Assembly: GCF_026163695.1 (NCBI RefSeq)
Contig: NZ_JAOTID010000002.1
Coordinates: 275,511 to 339,510 of the forward strand
Direction: 5' to 3'
Length of the DNA stretch: 64,000 nucleotides
From: Shumkonia mesophila
GTDB taxonomy: Bacteria > Pseudomonadota > Alphaproteobacteria > Rhodospirillales > Shumkoniaceae
Shown: positions 35,750 to 43,793 of the stretch, piece after piece
Layout of the letters: the number at the start of each line of letters is the position of its first letter
Position numbering within the stretch: the stretch's first letter is position 1
Program-made: the position numbers and the translations under genes
Notes under the pieces: generated by a model
The model's database searches: none
The model's input: only the letters and a program-made list of their open reading frames with translations
What the model was told of the DNA's origin: nothing

Positions 35750-36730
35750 TTATGGGGCGTTGTTAAGAATTTTCTCGATGTTTGCCATGACATCCGGCGT
35801 CAGCTTCTCGACGACATCCAGGGATTTCAGGTTGTCTTTCAATTGTTCCACCCGCGAGGCCCCCAGGATGACGGTGCTGACGCGCGGGTTCTTCAGGCAC
35901 CAGGCCAGGGCCAGACGCGTCGTGGTGGTGCCGATGCCGGCCGCCAGCGTGGACAGCGCCCTCACCTTCTCGATCTTCTTTTGCCCCTCGGGGCCCAGCA
36001 TGCGGTCCTTGAGCCAGGCGTAGCTTTCCACCGTCAGGCGCGAACCGGCCGGGACGCCGTCGTTGTACTTGCCGGTCAGCAAGCCGCCGTAAAGCGGCGA
36101 CCAGATGGTGGTGCCGAGCCCGATCCCGTCATAGAGGGGCATATACTCCTTCTCGACCTTGTCGCGCTCGAACATGTTGTATTGCGGCTGCTCCATGGTG
36201 GGCGGCGTCAGGTGCTGCTCGCGGGCAATGCGGGTGGCCTCGCCGATGTCGGCGGCCGACCATTCCGAGGTTCCCCAATAGAGCACCTTGCCCTGCTCGA
36301 TCAGAGTGTGCATGGCCCGCACGGTTTCCTCGATCGGCGTTTCGGGGTCGGGGCGGTGGCAAAAATAGAGGTCGAGATAATCGAGTTGCAGACGTTCCAG
36401 CGCCTGGTGGCAGGCCTCGGTAACATGCTTGCGGCTGAGGCCGCGCTGGGTCGGTGCCGGCTCGTTGACCGACCCGAAGCACACCTTGCTGGAGACGATA
36501 TAGCTGTCGCGCCGCCATCCCAGGTTCTTCAGGGCTTGGCCCATGATGGTCTCGGAGCGGCCCTTGGCATACGCCTCGGCGTTGTCGAAGAAATTGACGC
36601 CGGCATCGTAGGCCGCCTTGAGGCAGGCTTGGGCGTCGCCGACGTCCACCTGGTTGCCGAACGTGACCCATGAACCGAACGACAGCGCGCTGACCTGCAG
36701 GCCCGATTTCCCGAGACGACGATATTCCAA
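35750..36730 (-). CDS. Aldo/keto reductase (potassium-channel beta-subunit-like)
   Basis: 326 aa TIM-barrel NADPH-dependent reductase. The catalytic tetrad is visible: Asp and Tyr in [11 protein letters not shown], Lys in VSSKVCFG, His in [11 protein letters not shown]. Cofactor-binding C-terminal motifs are [11 protein letters not shown]. The protein resembles the Kv-beta / YghZ group. TTG 36730 was chosen because GAAGGGGAAAG precedes it and it directly begins [13 protein letters not shown]; the longer reading has no ribosome site. It is 217 bases upstream of the LarA-like gene on the same strand and may belong to the same pathway. Confidence 0.9.
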   Translation of the reverse strand: MEYRRLGKSGLQVSALSFGSWVTFGNQVDVGDAQACLKAAYDAGVNFFDNAEAYAKGRSETIMGQALKNLGWRRDSYIVSSKVCFGSVNEPAPTQRGLSRKHVTEACHQALERLQLDYLDLYFCHRPDPETPIEETVRAMHTLIEQGKVLYWGTSEWSAADIGEATRIAREQHLTPPTMEQPQYNMFERDKVEKEYMPLYDGIGLGTTIWSPLYGGLLTGKYNDGVPAGSRLTVESYAWLKDRMLGPEGQKKIEKVRALSTLAAGIGTTTTRLALAWCLKNPRVSTVILGASRVEQLKDNLKSLDVVEKLTPDVMANIEKILNNAP

Positions 36731-36847
36731 TATCTTTCCCCTTCGCTGACCGTTGTCGACGATCGGCGCCGGAACGTGCGTCCCGGCGCCGGCAAGATAC
36801 GTCATCAGATATAGGTGGTTTAGGTCGGTTGGCGAGAGGGCTTGTTC

Positions 36848-38782
36848 TCACCACCCGCCGCCGCCCCCGCCTCCTCCTCCGCCGCCGGCCGATCCGCCGC
36901 CGCCGCTGCCGCCACCCCCGGCGGTCGAACCCGGTGCGGTTGCCGAGGCGGAGACGGCACCGACCAAGCCGCCGCCCATCGCGGCGGGAAAAGAGTGGCT
37001 ATCACCTTGTTCGCCGGGTTGCCCGGAATACCAAGCGGGTTGAAAGGTCTCCTGGCCGGGCTTGGCAACGCCGAGGGCCGCCGCGAACCGCTCGCCCCAT
37101 GCGGTCTCGACGTCGAGGGCCAGCGCGTAAGGCAAATATTTCTCGAACATCGCAGAGGTCATTGCCGGCGGATTCTGAGCGTCCTGGCGGAGCTGCCCGG
37201 CCGCGGAAAGGTACATCCCGAAGCCCTCGACGGCGTCCATGATCCGGCGCCCGGCGACCGTCGGCGCCGACATCAGGTGGAAGAACAGCGCATTCACCAG
37301 AACCACCAGCACCAGAAGCACGAAAGTCGTCGGCGCGATGACCTCGAGAGCGGCCTTGCCGACAAAGGCGGCCATCCCGACTACCGTCGCGAGCAGGATC
37401 ACCCCGAACACGGCGGGGGCGATGGGCCGGCCGCCACGGCCGCGCCGCGCAAAGGCGGCTTTCCATCTTCCCAGTCCCCGGTAGCCGAAGAAGGCCAGCA
37501 CACCGAGAGCGAGGATGCAGAAAACCATGACGCCGCCTGCATCGGCCGGCGACGGCGCGGCCAGGATCATGGCGGCCAAGGTCAATGCGCTCAACGCTGC
37601 GCCGGGCAGCAGGCAGGTTCGGTTGGACGAAAAGAACGCGCGACGGTATTCGGCCTTCAGCGTCCTCTCGAGCGCGGCACGGGCAGCGCCGACGGCCGGC
37701 TGATAGGTTTTGCCGATCTCCACCTCCGCGCGGGAACCGCCGAAAAGCGCGGCGGCAATCTTTTTTTCGCCGGGCGACAGGTCGGCGCCCCCCTCCCCCG
37801 TGCGGCGCACGGTGAAGGTGTCGTCGCCGGCCTCGATGGAGAGCGCGCCCTTGACCGCCATATCGACGATGGCAGCAGCAAAAGCCTTGTCGTCGAACTC
37901 CCCACGCATGATGTAGCGCACGACGGCCGGCGACAGACCCTTGGGCGGTTGGGACACGCGCACGATAGGGCCCCGCCTGGGGTCGCGCCCGACCCGGCGC
38001 CACATCACGACGTGGGCGGCCAGGACGAGCAACAGGCCGAACGTCCCGGCGATGGCGCCGGCATTGTCGGTGGCCGTACCCCAAACGCGGCCCGCCGCCG
38101 ACGGTTCGGCGACATACCCCTTCTGCCAAGCCACCGCGATGGTCAGATCCTCGCCCGGGCCGAAGACGCGGGTGGTGGTGAAACGAATGTCATCGTTGGC
38201 GTCGCGATCGACGGCGTAGTCTTCGCCATGTTGGCCGGTCCGGCCGGTATACGCGGCATGGCGCAGGACCGGTGCGCCATAGGGCAATACCACGACCGCC
38301 TCGATGCGCTGGCGGGGCAAGGTCCAGTCGCTGCCCGTGACATTCCAATAGATTTCGTCGTAGTCGGCGAAGTAACCGATCTGACGGTCGGTCCGGTATT
38401 CCAGGGTGTAGGTGTGTTTCCCCGGCTGCAGAAGGACGTCGGGCTGTCCGATGTAGAGAATGCTGCCATTCGATGCCGCCTCTAGCCGATGCGGCTCCGG
38501 CCGGCCGTCGCGTTGAACGTCCAGAACATCGAACGTCACCCGCACGTCTCGTCCCAAGCGGTCGCGATAAAGGGTTGGAAAAGCCCGGAAAATACCACGC
38601 TTGACGGCGTTTCCCTCGGCCCGTACGTGCAGCGTTTCTGTCACCGTCAACGTGGCGTCGGCGTTGACGACGATGCGGCTTTTATAGTCGAGGATGGCTT
38701 CTTCGGCCGCGGCCGTTCGGACGGCCGCCAAGCCCAGCAGCAGGTTGGCCAGCAGCCCCAGGAAGGCGAGACGCCCGGTCAT
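36848..38782 (-). CDS. DUF2207 membrane protein with glycine-rich tail
   Basis: 644 aa. A signal peptide (cleavage near RTAAAEE) is followed by an extracytoplasmic DUF2207 beta-sandwich (about 30-230; YKSRIVVNADATLTVTE), a membrane helix (AGTFGLLLVLAAHVVMW), a cytoplasmic region of about 150 residues, and two to three more helices. A C-terminal tail of almost pure Gly and Ser ends in Trp. This layout matches YciQ-type proteins, whose function is unknown. The Gly-rich tail is encoded by a repetitive GC-rich run prone to slippage. The start was chosen at the signal peptide; an ATG-like start 54 bases upstream is possible. Confidence 0.83.
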   Translation of the reverse strand: MTGRLAFLGLLANLLLGLAAVRTAAAEEAILDYKSRIVVNADATLTVTETLHVRAEGNAVKRGIFRAFPTLYRDRLGRDVRVTFDVLDVQRDGRPEPHRLEAASNGSILYIGQPDVLLQPGKHTYTLEYRTDRQIGYFADYDEIYWNVTGSDWTLPRQRIEAVVVLPYGAPVLRHAAYTGRTGQHGEDYAVDRDANDDIRFTTTRVFGPGEDLTIAVAWQKGYVAEPSAAGRVWGTATDNAGAIAGTFGLLLVLAAHVVMWRRVGRDPRRGPIVRVSQPPKGLSPAVVRYIMRGEFDDKAFAAAIVDMAVKGALSIEAGDDTFTVRRTGEGGADLSPGEKKIAAALFGGSRAEVEIGKTYQPAVGAARAALERTLKAEYRRAFFSSNRTCLLPGAALSALTLAAMILAAPSPADAGGVMVFCILALGVLAFFGYRGLGRWKAAFARRGRGGRPIAPAVFGVILLATVVGMAAFVGKAALEVIAPTTFVLLVLVVLVNALFFHLMSAPTVAGRRIMDAVEGFGMYLSAAGQLRQDAQNPPAMTSAMFEKYLPYALALDVETAWGERFAAALGVAKPGQETFQPAWYSGQPGEQGDSHSFPAAMGGGLVGAVSASATAPGSTAGGGGSGGGGSAGGGGGGGGGGGW

Positions 38783-38997
38783 GTGACCGCACCCGCCGGC
38801 GCGGGCGTTTGTGGCAAGCATCGAGAATGCGACCATCGAACTTCCCCGCGTGACGTTTCCACGGATTCGCCGGAGCGATGGTGATGGTAACGGCGTTGGG
38901 TTCCGCGAGGAAGGGAAACGGTATCGGCGTCAGACGGAGGCCCGGTCCCTTCTGTTAGACAACCGTCCGATGATTCGCTATTGGTTGGCCCGCGGAT

Positions 38998-39087
38998 GGA
39001 TGGGTGGCCGAGCGGTTGAAGGCACCGGTCTTGAAAACCGGCAGGGGTTTACGCTCCTCGTGGGTTCGAATCCCACCCCATCCGCCA
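38998..39087 (+). tRNA. tRNA-Ser (anticodon UGA)
   Basis: 90-base class II tRNA. Acceptor GGATGGG (38998-39004) pairs with CCCATCC (39077-39083), then discriminator G and encoded CCA (39085-39087). The anticodon stem CCGGT/ACCGG encloses the loop CT-TGA-AA (anticodon 39032-39034). A long variable arm (AGGGGTTTACGCTCCT) and T arm GGGTTCGAATCCC are present. Reads UCA/UCG-type serine codons. Confidence 0.97.
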
Positions 39088-39096
39088 AGCGCCGAG

Positions 39097-40086
39097 TCAG
39101 GGAATCCGGGACGGCCGGCCGAAAGGATCCGCCGGCGCCCCTTCCGGGGCCGCCTCGCCGCCTGCCTGCGCAGGGTCAACAGGCAAAACGCCTGGCGCCT
39201 TCATGTCGCCGGGAGGATTGAAGATAACCGGCAATCCCTCCCCGCCCCCAACGATGATGATCTTGGAGTTGCGCGCGGTGGAGAGCGCCATCGTCGCCTC
39301 GATGCCGCGCAGCCTCAGGTATTCGTCGGTGATCTGTCCGGCCACGGCTTCCTGGAAGTCGCGCACCCCCATGGCCTCGATCCTCTTGCGCTCCGCCTCC
39401 TTGGTTTCGCGCGCAATGCGGAAGTCGTATTCGAGCACCGCCTGTTGCTGCTCGACCTTGCGCTCGATGGCGTCCTCGACCCGCGTCGGCAGCCTGACGC
39501 TGCGGATCAGGACATCTTCCACCTCGACCAGCTTTTCGCCCACGTCCTGGCCACGCAGCAGCGAGGCGCCGCCGTCGGCCCGCATCCGCTTCAGGATCTG
39601 GGCCTGGATGAAGGCGCGGTTTGCGGAATAGAGCTGTTCGGGCGTGTAGCGGGAAATGTAATCGCGGGCGTAGGAGCCGATTTCGGGATAGACCAGCACC
39701 TCGTCGTAACGGGGACCGACCAGCTTGTGCAGTGCCCCGACGGCTTCGCGATTGATGCGGAAGCGCACGGCAATGTCCACCTCCATGCTCAACCCGTTGG
39801 ACGAAATGGTGTCGTAATAGCGGGCCGAATTCTGCAGGCGTGCGTCGTAAAGGGTGATGTGATCCCAGGGGAAGATCACCCTCAGGCCTTCGCTATAGGA
39901 ATCGTCGGTCACCGTGCCGCCGAAGAAGCGCTGCCACAACACGCCGACATGGCCGGCCGGGATCTCGATGAGGGAAAACGGCACCGCGACGATCAGGGCC
40001 GCCAGCACGCTGAGCTGGAGCGCGTAAATGCCCATGGCGTGGCGGCGGCGCCATTGGCGGAAGCGGACCCTTGGTGGTTCGGTCAT
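39097..40086 (-). CDS. SPFH/prohibitin-family membrane protein
   Basis: 329 aa. An N-terminal membrane helix (ALQLSVLAALIVAVPF) is followed by a band-7/SPFH domain (about 40-220; VGVLWQRFFGGT, VDIAVRFRIN) and a long Glu/Lys/Arg-rich coiled-coil (AIERKVEQQQAVLEYDFRIARETKEAERKRIEA shortened here in places), then a Pro/Ala-rich tail. HflC/HflK and prohibitins of this type form membrane rings that modulate FtsH. The start is uncertain between 40086 and 40128; the longer one would overlap the ABC transporter stop by 11 bases. Its place beside an exporter is probably incidental. Confidence 0.82.
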   Translation of the reverse strand: MTEPPRVRFRQWRRRHAMGIYALQLSVLAALIVAVPFSLIEIPAGHVGVLWQRFFGGTVTDDSYSEGLRVIFPWDHITLYDARLQNSARYYDTISSNGLSMEVDIAVRFRINREAVGALHKLVGPRYDEVLVYPEIGSYARDYISRYTPEQLYSANRAFIQAQILKRMRADGGASLLRGQDVGEKLVEVEDVLIRSVRLPTRVEDAIERKVEQQQAVLEYDFRIARETKEAERKRIEAMGVRDFQEAVAGQITDEYLRLRGIEATMALSTARNSKIIIVGGGEGLPVIFNPPGDMKAPGVLPVDPAQAGGEAAPEGAPADPFGRPSRIP

Positions 40087-40117
40087 TGGCGAACGATACG
40101 CAGGCGCCGGATGGGCG

Positions 40118-41767
40118 TCAATTTGCATGATCGCCGCCGCTGCGTTCCCATTCCACCCGGCCGAGGTCCATTTTGACCAGGCGGTCGGCGACGTGCCAGT
40201 AGCGGTCGTCGTGGGTGACGGCGATGACCGTCTTGCCGCGCGCCTTCAGGTCCGGCAGGACGCGCGTGTAGAAATACTCGCGGAAACGGATGTCCTGTTC
40301 CGCCGACCATTCGTCGAACACATAGACCGCCCTGTCTTCCAGCAATGCGGCGATCAGGCCCAGGCGCTTGCGCTGGCCCGTGGAGAGTGCCAGTTGGGTG
40401 AAGCGGCCGTTCTCGTAGCGAACCTTTCCCCCCAGTTCCATCTCCTCGATCATGCGATTGACGGTCACGGGACTCACCCCTTCCAGACCGTACAGGCGGT
40501 CGAACAGATGAAAATCGACGAAGATGGCCGAGAACAATTCCCGGTAACCGGCCACGGCGCGCCCCTCGACCGGCGCGCCGTCCACCAGGATGCTGCCCCC
40601 CTCGGCCGGCAGCAGGCCGACCACGAGACGCAACACGGTCGACTTGCCGCTGCCGTTGCCGCCGACCAGAAACACCGTCTCTCCGCGCGTCACCGCGAGG
40701 TCGAGCGGGCCAACGGTGAACGTGCGCGCCCCCTGGGCGTCGCGGTAGCTGAACCGCAGGCGGTCAAAGGAAAGAGTCCGGAAGTCCGCATAAGTCTTTG
40801 AAAGGTCGCGCGCTTCCTGGGTCGAGACGCCGCCGGCTTCGAGCAGTTGGCGGTCGATGTCGAGGATGGATTGCAGGCCGACGTCGGCCCGCAGGTACAT
40901 CGGCGACTGGGCGACCAGCTTGGTCAACGGCCCCATGCAGAACAGCAGCACCGGCACGACCTGGAAAACGATCTGGTTGAAGTTCGGCAGCTTCGCCGGG
41001 AAGACAAAGCCCACCACGCCCAGCATCAGGTAGGTGACGAAGGCGCCCATCAGCAGCAGCGCCGACCAGATCTCGCCCGCCGAGATCAGCTGGCCCTCCA
41101 CCGATTGCGACATGTCGCGATAAAGCGCGAACACGTCGTCGCTCTTCCTTTGGTTGAGGCGCAGCTCCTTGCCGCCGTGGATGATGTCGCCGATCGAATC
41201 CAGCATCCGGGCCTGGCGCTCCTGGATGACCGCCATGGCGGCGCGTAACCCCTTGCTGACCATCCGATAGCCGACGTAGCCCAGCAATACCGCCAGAAGG
41301 AACACGCCCAGCGCCGCCGGCGACAGGTAGGCGAGATAAAAGAGCGACATGGCCAGCAGGATCGCCTGCTGGGCGCCGCTGACCATCAGCGGAAAGGTCA
41401 CCGACAGGTGGTTGGTTTCCTGGGAAACCAGGGTATAGAGGCCGCCCCTTCCCAGCCGGTCGACGGTTTGCAGCTCGGAGCGGCGCAGCTTGTCCATGAC
41501 ATCCGTGCGCAGGCCCTTGAGCAGGCGCTCGATGACGACGTTGGCCCGCAACAGGGCGACATTGTTGCATTGGTAAAAGAGCCCGAAGGCCAGCGCGAAC
41601 CCCACCCAGGCCACGACGCCGGGGCGTCCGCCCTCGGCGATCTCCCCGGTGACTTCGTTGACCACGACGATGAGGAAGGCGTTGGCCAGCCCGGCGATCA
41701 GCGCAAGCGCCAGCATCGTGCGGATGTCGCGGGCCGGCGCGCGCCTGATAAATTCGCGCATCGCCAT
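40118..41767 (-). CDS. Cyclic-peptide-type ABC exporter half-transporter, second of a pair
   Basis: 549 aa fused membrane-ATPase half-transporter of the SyrD/PvdE/YojI group. Six helices occupy about residues 15-290; the nucleotide-binding domain follows with Walker A GGNGSGKST, the group-specific signature LSTGQRKRL, Walker B VYVFDEW (Asp-Glu) with SAEQD after it, and H-loop VTHDD. It starts two bases after the stop of its paralogue (41770-43398), so the two likely form a heterodimer. This group exports siderophores, cyclic lipopeptides and related non-ribosomal or polyketide products, fitting the divergent PKS genes. Confidence 0.9.
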   Translation of the reverse strand: MAMREFIRRAPARDIRTMLALALIAGLANAFLIVVVNEVTGEIAEGGRPGVVAWVGFALAFGLFYQCNNVALLRANVVIERLLKGLRTDVMDKLRRSELQTVDRLGRGGLYTLVSQETNHLSVTFPLMVSGAQQAILLAMSLFYLAYLSPAALGVFLLAVLLGYVGYRMVSKGLRAAMAVIQERQARMLDSIGDIIHGGKELRLNQRKSDDVFALYRDMSQSVEGQLISAGEIWSALLLMGAFVTYLMLGVVGFVFPAKLPNFNQIVFQVVPVLLFCMGPLTKLVAQSPMYLRADVGLQSILDIDRQLLEAGGVSTQEARDLSKTYADFRTLSFDRLRFSYRDAQGARTFTVGPLDLAVTRGETVFLVGGNGSGKSTVLRLVVGLLPAEGGSILVDGAPVEGRAVAGYRELFSAIFVDFHLFDRLYGLEGVSPVTVNRMIEEMELGGKVRYENGRFTQLALSTGQRKRLGLIAALLEDRAVYVFDEWSAEQDIRFREYFYTRVLPDLKARGKTVIAVTHDDRYWHVADRLVKMDLGRVEWERSGGDHAN

Positions 41768-41769
41768 GC

Positions 41770-43398
41770 TCAGCCTTCCCCCGCCGGCCGCACGGTGCCC
41801 AGATCCATGACCAGTCGGCGGTCGCAGTGGGACCAATAGCGCTCGTCGTGGGTGACGGCGAGCACGGTCTTGCCGCGCCGTTTCAGCTCGGCAAGGATCT
41901 CGGTGTAGAAGATCTCGCGGAAATGGGCATCCTGGTCGGCGGCCCATTCGTCGAACAGATAGATGTCGCGGTCCTCCAGCAGGCTGACCACCATCGCCAG
42001 CCGCTTGCGCTGCCCCGTCGAGAGCTCCAGCGTCGAGAAGCGGCCGTCGGCGAAGGTGACTTTCCCGCCCAGTTCCATCCATTCGATCTGCTTGGTCACC
42101 GCCGCCGGGTCGACCTCGCCCAGGCCGTGCAGGCGGTCGAACAGGTGGAAATCGGGGAAAATGGCGGTGAATATCTCGCGGTAGGCCTGCCGCGATGCTT
42201 CCGTCACCGGATCGCCATCGACCAGGATGCGTCCCTCGCCCGGCGTGTAGAGGCCGCAGAGCACCTTCATCATGGTCGACTTGCCGCTGCCGTTGCCGCC
42301 GGTGAGAAAAACGGTTTCGCCCCGGTGCAAGGTGAAATCCCAGGGGCCGGACGTGAACAGCGCCTGGCCTTGGGGGTCGAGGTACGAGAAGCGGATGGAT
42401 TCCAAATCGATCCGCTTGAAGCCGGCGAAGCCGGGCGTCTCGACCGGCGGCTGCGGCGGTGGTTCGGCCCGATCGAGCGCCTCTTCCAGCCGGTACACAT
42501 GGCCAAGCCCGACGGCGGCCCTGGCATAAAGATGCGATACCGCGGTGATGGCGGTCACCGGTCCGATGCAGAAGAGTGCCGCCGCCGCGATCTTGTAGAT
42601 CGTGTCGGTGGCGCCCTCGAAGAACATCGGCAAGACCAGGATGACCAGACCCAAGAGCGCGTAGAGGAAGATGTTGGAGAACTGCAGCAGCATGACCCAG
42701 CGCCCGCCGACCCCGACGACGGCCCGTTCGAGCTCGCTGACGATCTCGGAAAAGCGGGCGAACAGGCTGTCGTTCTTGGCGGCGTTGAGGCGGATTTCCT
42801 GGAACCCCTCGGTGAAGTTGGCCATGGAATCCAGCATCGCCGCCTCGTGGGCATAGACCTCCTCCAGCGCCTTGTTGAGCGCGATGCGGCGGCGCCAGAA
42901 GATGAACAGCCCGACGATGGTGAAGGCGGCGATGAGAAGAAACGACGGCACCGACAGGGTGGCGATGTAGAAAAGGCAGAACAGCAGCAGGAAGCCGCCC
43001 TGCGCGGCGGCGGCGAACAGCGGCAGGTTCTGCGACAGGTGGTTCATTTCCTGGGCGACCGCCGCGAACAGCTGGCCGTGGCCGATGCCTTCGAGCGTGC
43101 GCAGCGGCGCCGAGCGGATCTTGCCGACGACGCGCAGGCGAAGAAAGCTCAGCCGCTCCTGGAGGAAGCGGTTGGATTCCTTGAGCGAGGCGCGGTTGGC
43201 CACGTAATAGAAGGCGAACACCAGGACATAGAGGATGAGGTCGCGCAGGCTGACGGTTTCCGACAGCGCCGCCTTCTCGGCCGCCTGGTTGATCAGCCCG
43301 ATGAGCCCGGCGTTGCCGACCCCGGCCAGGACGGTGAGGACGATGATGCCCCTGTAGGCATTGCGGGTGTCCGTCTCGAGTAGCCGCAGCAGGTACAT
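41770..43398 (-). CDS. Cyclic-peptide-type ABC exporter half-transporter, first of a pair
   Basis: 542 aa, same architecture as the following gene: six membrane helices, then an ATPase domain with Walker A GGNGSGKST, signature LSTGQRKRL, Walker B IYLFDEWAADQD and H-loop VTHDE. Both ATP sites of the pair therefore look intact. The start is uncertain: ATG 43398 is used, and TTG 43410 is possible; neither has a strong ribosome site. Transcribed away from the PKS genes across a 395-base divergent region, so common regulation is plausible. Substrate inferred to be the polyketide made by the locus. Confidence 0.9.
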   Translation of the reverse strand: MYLLRLLETDTRNAYRGIIVLTVLAGVGNAGLIGLINQAAEKAALSETVSLRDLILYVLVFAFYYVANRASLKESNRFLQERLSFLRLRVVGKIRSAPLRTLEGIGHGQLFAAVAQEMNHLSQNLPLFAAAAQGGFLLLFCLFYIATLSVPSFLLIAAFTIVGLFIFWRRRIALNKALEEVYAHEAAMLDSMANFTEGFQEIRLNAAKNDSLFARFSEIVSELERAVVGVGGRWVMLLQFSNIFLYALLGLVILVLPMFFEGATDTIYKIAAAALFCIGPVTAITAVSHLYARAAVGLGHVYRLEEALDRAEPPPQPPVETPGFAGFKRIDLESIRFSYLDPQGQALFTSGPWDFTLHRGETVFLTGGNGSGKSTMMKVLCGLYTPGEGRILVDGDPVTEASRQAYREIFTAIFPDFHLFDRLHGLGEVDPAAVTKQIEWMELGGKVTFADGRFSTLELSTGQRKRLAMVVSLLEDRDIYLFDEWAADQDAHFREIFYTEILAELKRRGKTVLAVTHDERYWSHCDRRLVMDLGTVRPAGEG

Positions 43399-43513
43399 GG
43401 AAGAAGCCAATCAGAGGTTGCGGCCTGTCGAATCGCAGCGCGGCTGGCACCATAACAACCCCTCCCGCCGATGGCAATTTCGGCACGCTCGCTCATCTCC
43501 CTTGCCGCATAAA

Positions 43514-43550
43514 TTCGCCCTCTCCGCCGCACGGCGGGGGAGAGGGCGAA
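43514..43550. repeat. Palindromic repeat (CCTCTCC...GGAGAGG core)
   Basis: Perfect 12-base arms TTCGCCCTCTCC (43514-43525) and GGAGAGGGCGAA (43539-43550). The inner GCC/GGC can pair further. The core CCCTCTCC/GGAGAGGG recurs in the element inside the PKS gene at 52991-53123. No T run follows, so it is not a simple terminator. Confidence 0.7.
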
Positions 43551-43688
43551 ACCAAACTCCCCTCCCCCGCACCATCTGTTTGACAAATCGTCGCCGGGAT
43601 AGGACGCTGCATTTGATACCCATTGTCATGACGGCGCCTTCCTCCAACGTATTCCTGTGCAGTCGGCCTCGCGGGGCCCAGGGGTAAA

Positions 43689-43704
43689 GGGCGGTTCGCC
43701 GCCC
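43689..43704 (+). repeat. Short hairpin with TTCG loop
   Basis: GGGCGG (43689-43694), TTCG, CCGCCC (43699-43704). A very stable UUCG tetraloop in the likely 5' leader of the PKS transcript, about 90 bases before the first start. Function unknown. Confidence 0.5.
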
Positions 43705-43793
43705 GGAGGGCGCGTCGGCAATGGGGCGGACGGAGGGGCAAGCTTGATCGGTCAGGGTCGCGTGGGAGTCTCACGGCGACGAGTTGAGGGCGT

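Larger units (their letters stand above)
43399..43793. other. Divergent intergenic region between exporter and PKS genes
   Basis: 395 bases. It must carry the promoters of both transcription units, but no convincing -35/-10 pair was found. It contains a strong hairpin repeat at 43514-43550 and a small UUCG-type hairpin at 43689-43704. GAGGG (43784-43788) serves as the ribosome site of the AT-ER gene. Confidence 0.55.

Noticed and set aside
40118-43486. A single 1122-residue minus-strand frame spanning both ABC genes, suggesting a fused transporter
   Set aside because: Only the second half encodes transporter motifs in that frame; the first half is encoded in another frame with its own stop at 41770, so there are two genes.
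43514-43550. Hairpin as a Rho-independent terminator
   Set aside because: No T run on either strand, and it lies at the start of two divergent genes rather than after one.
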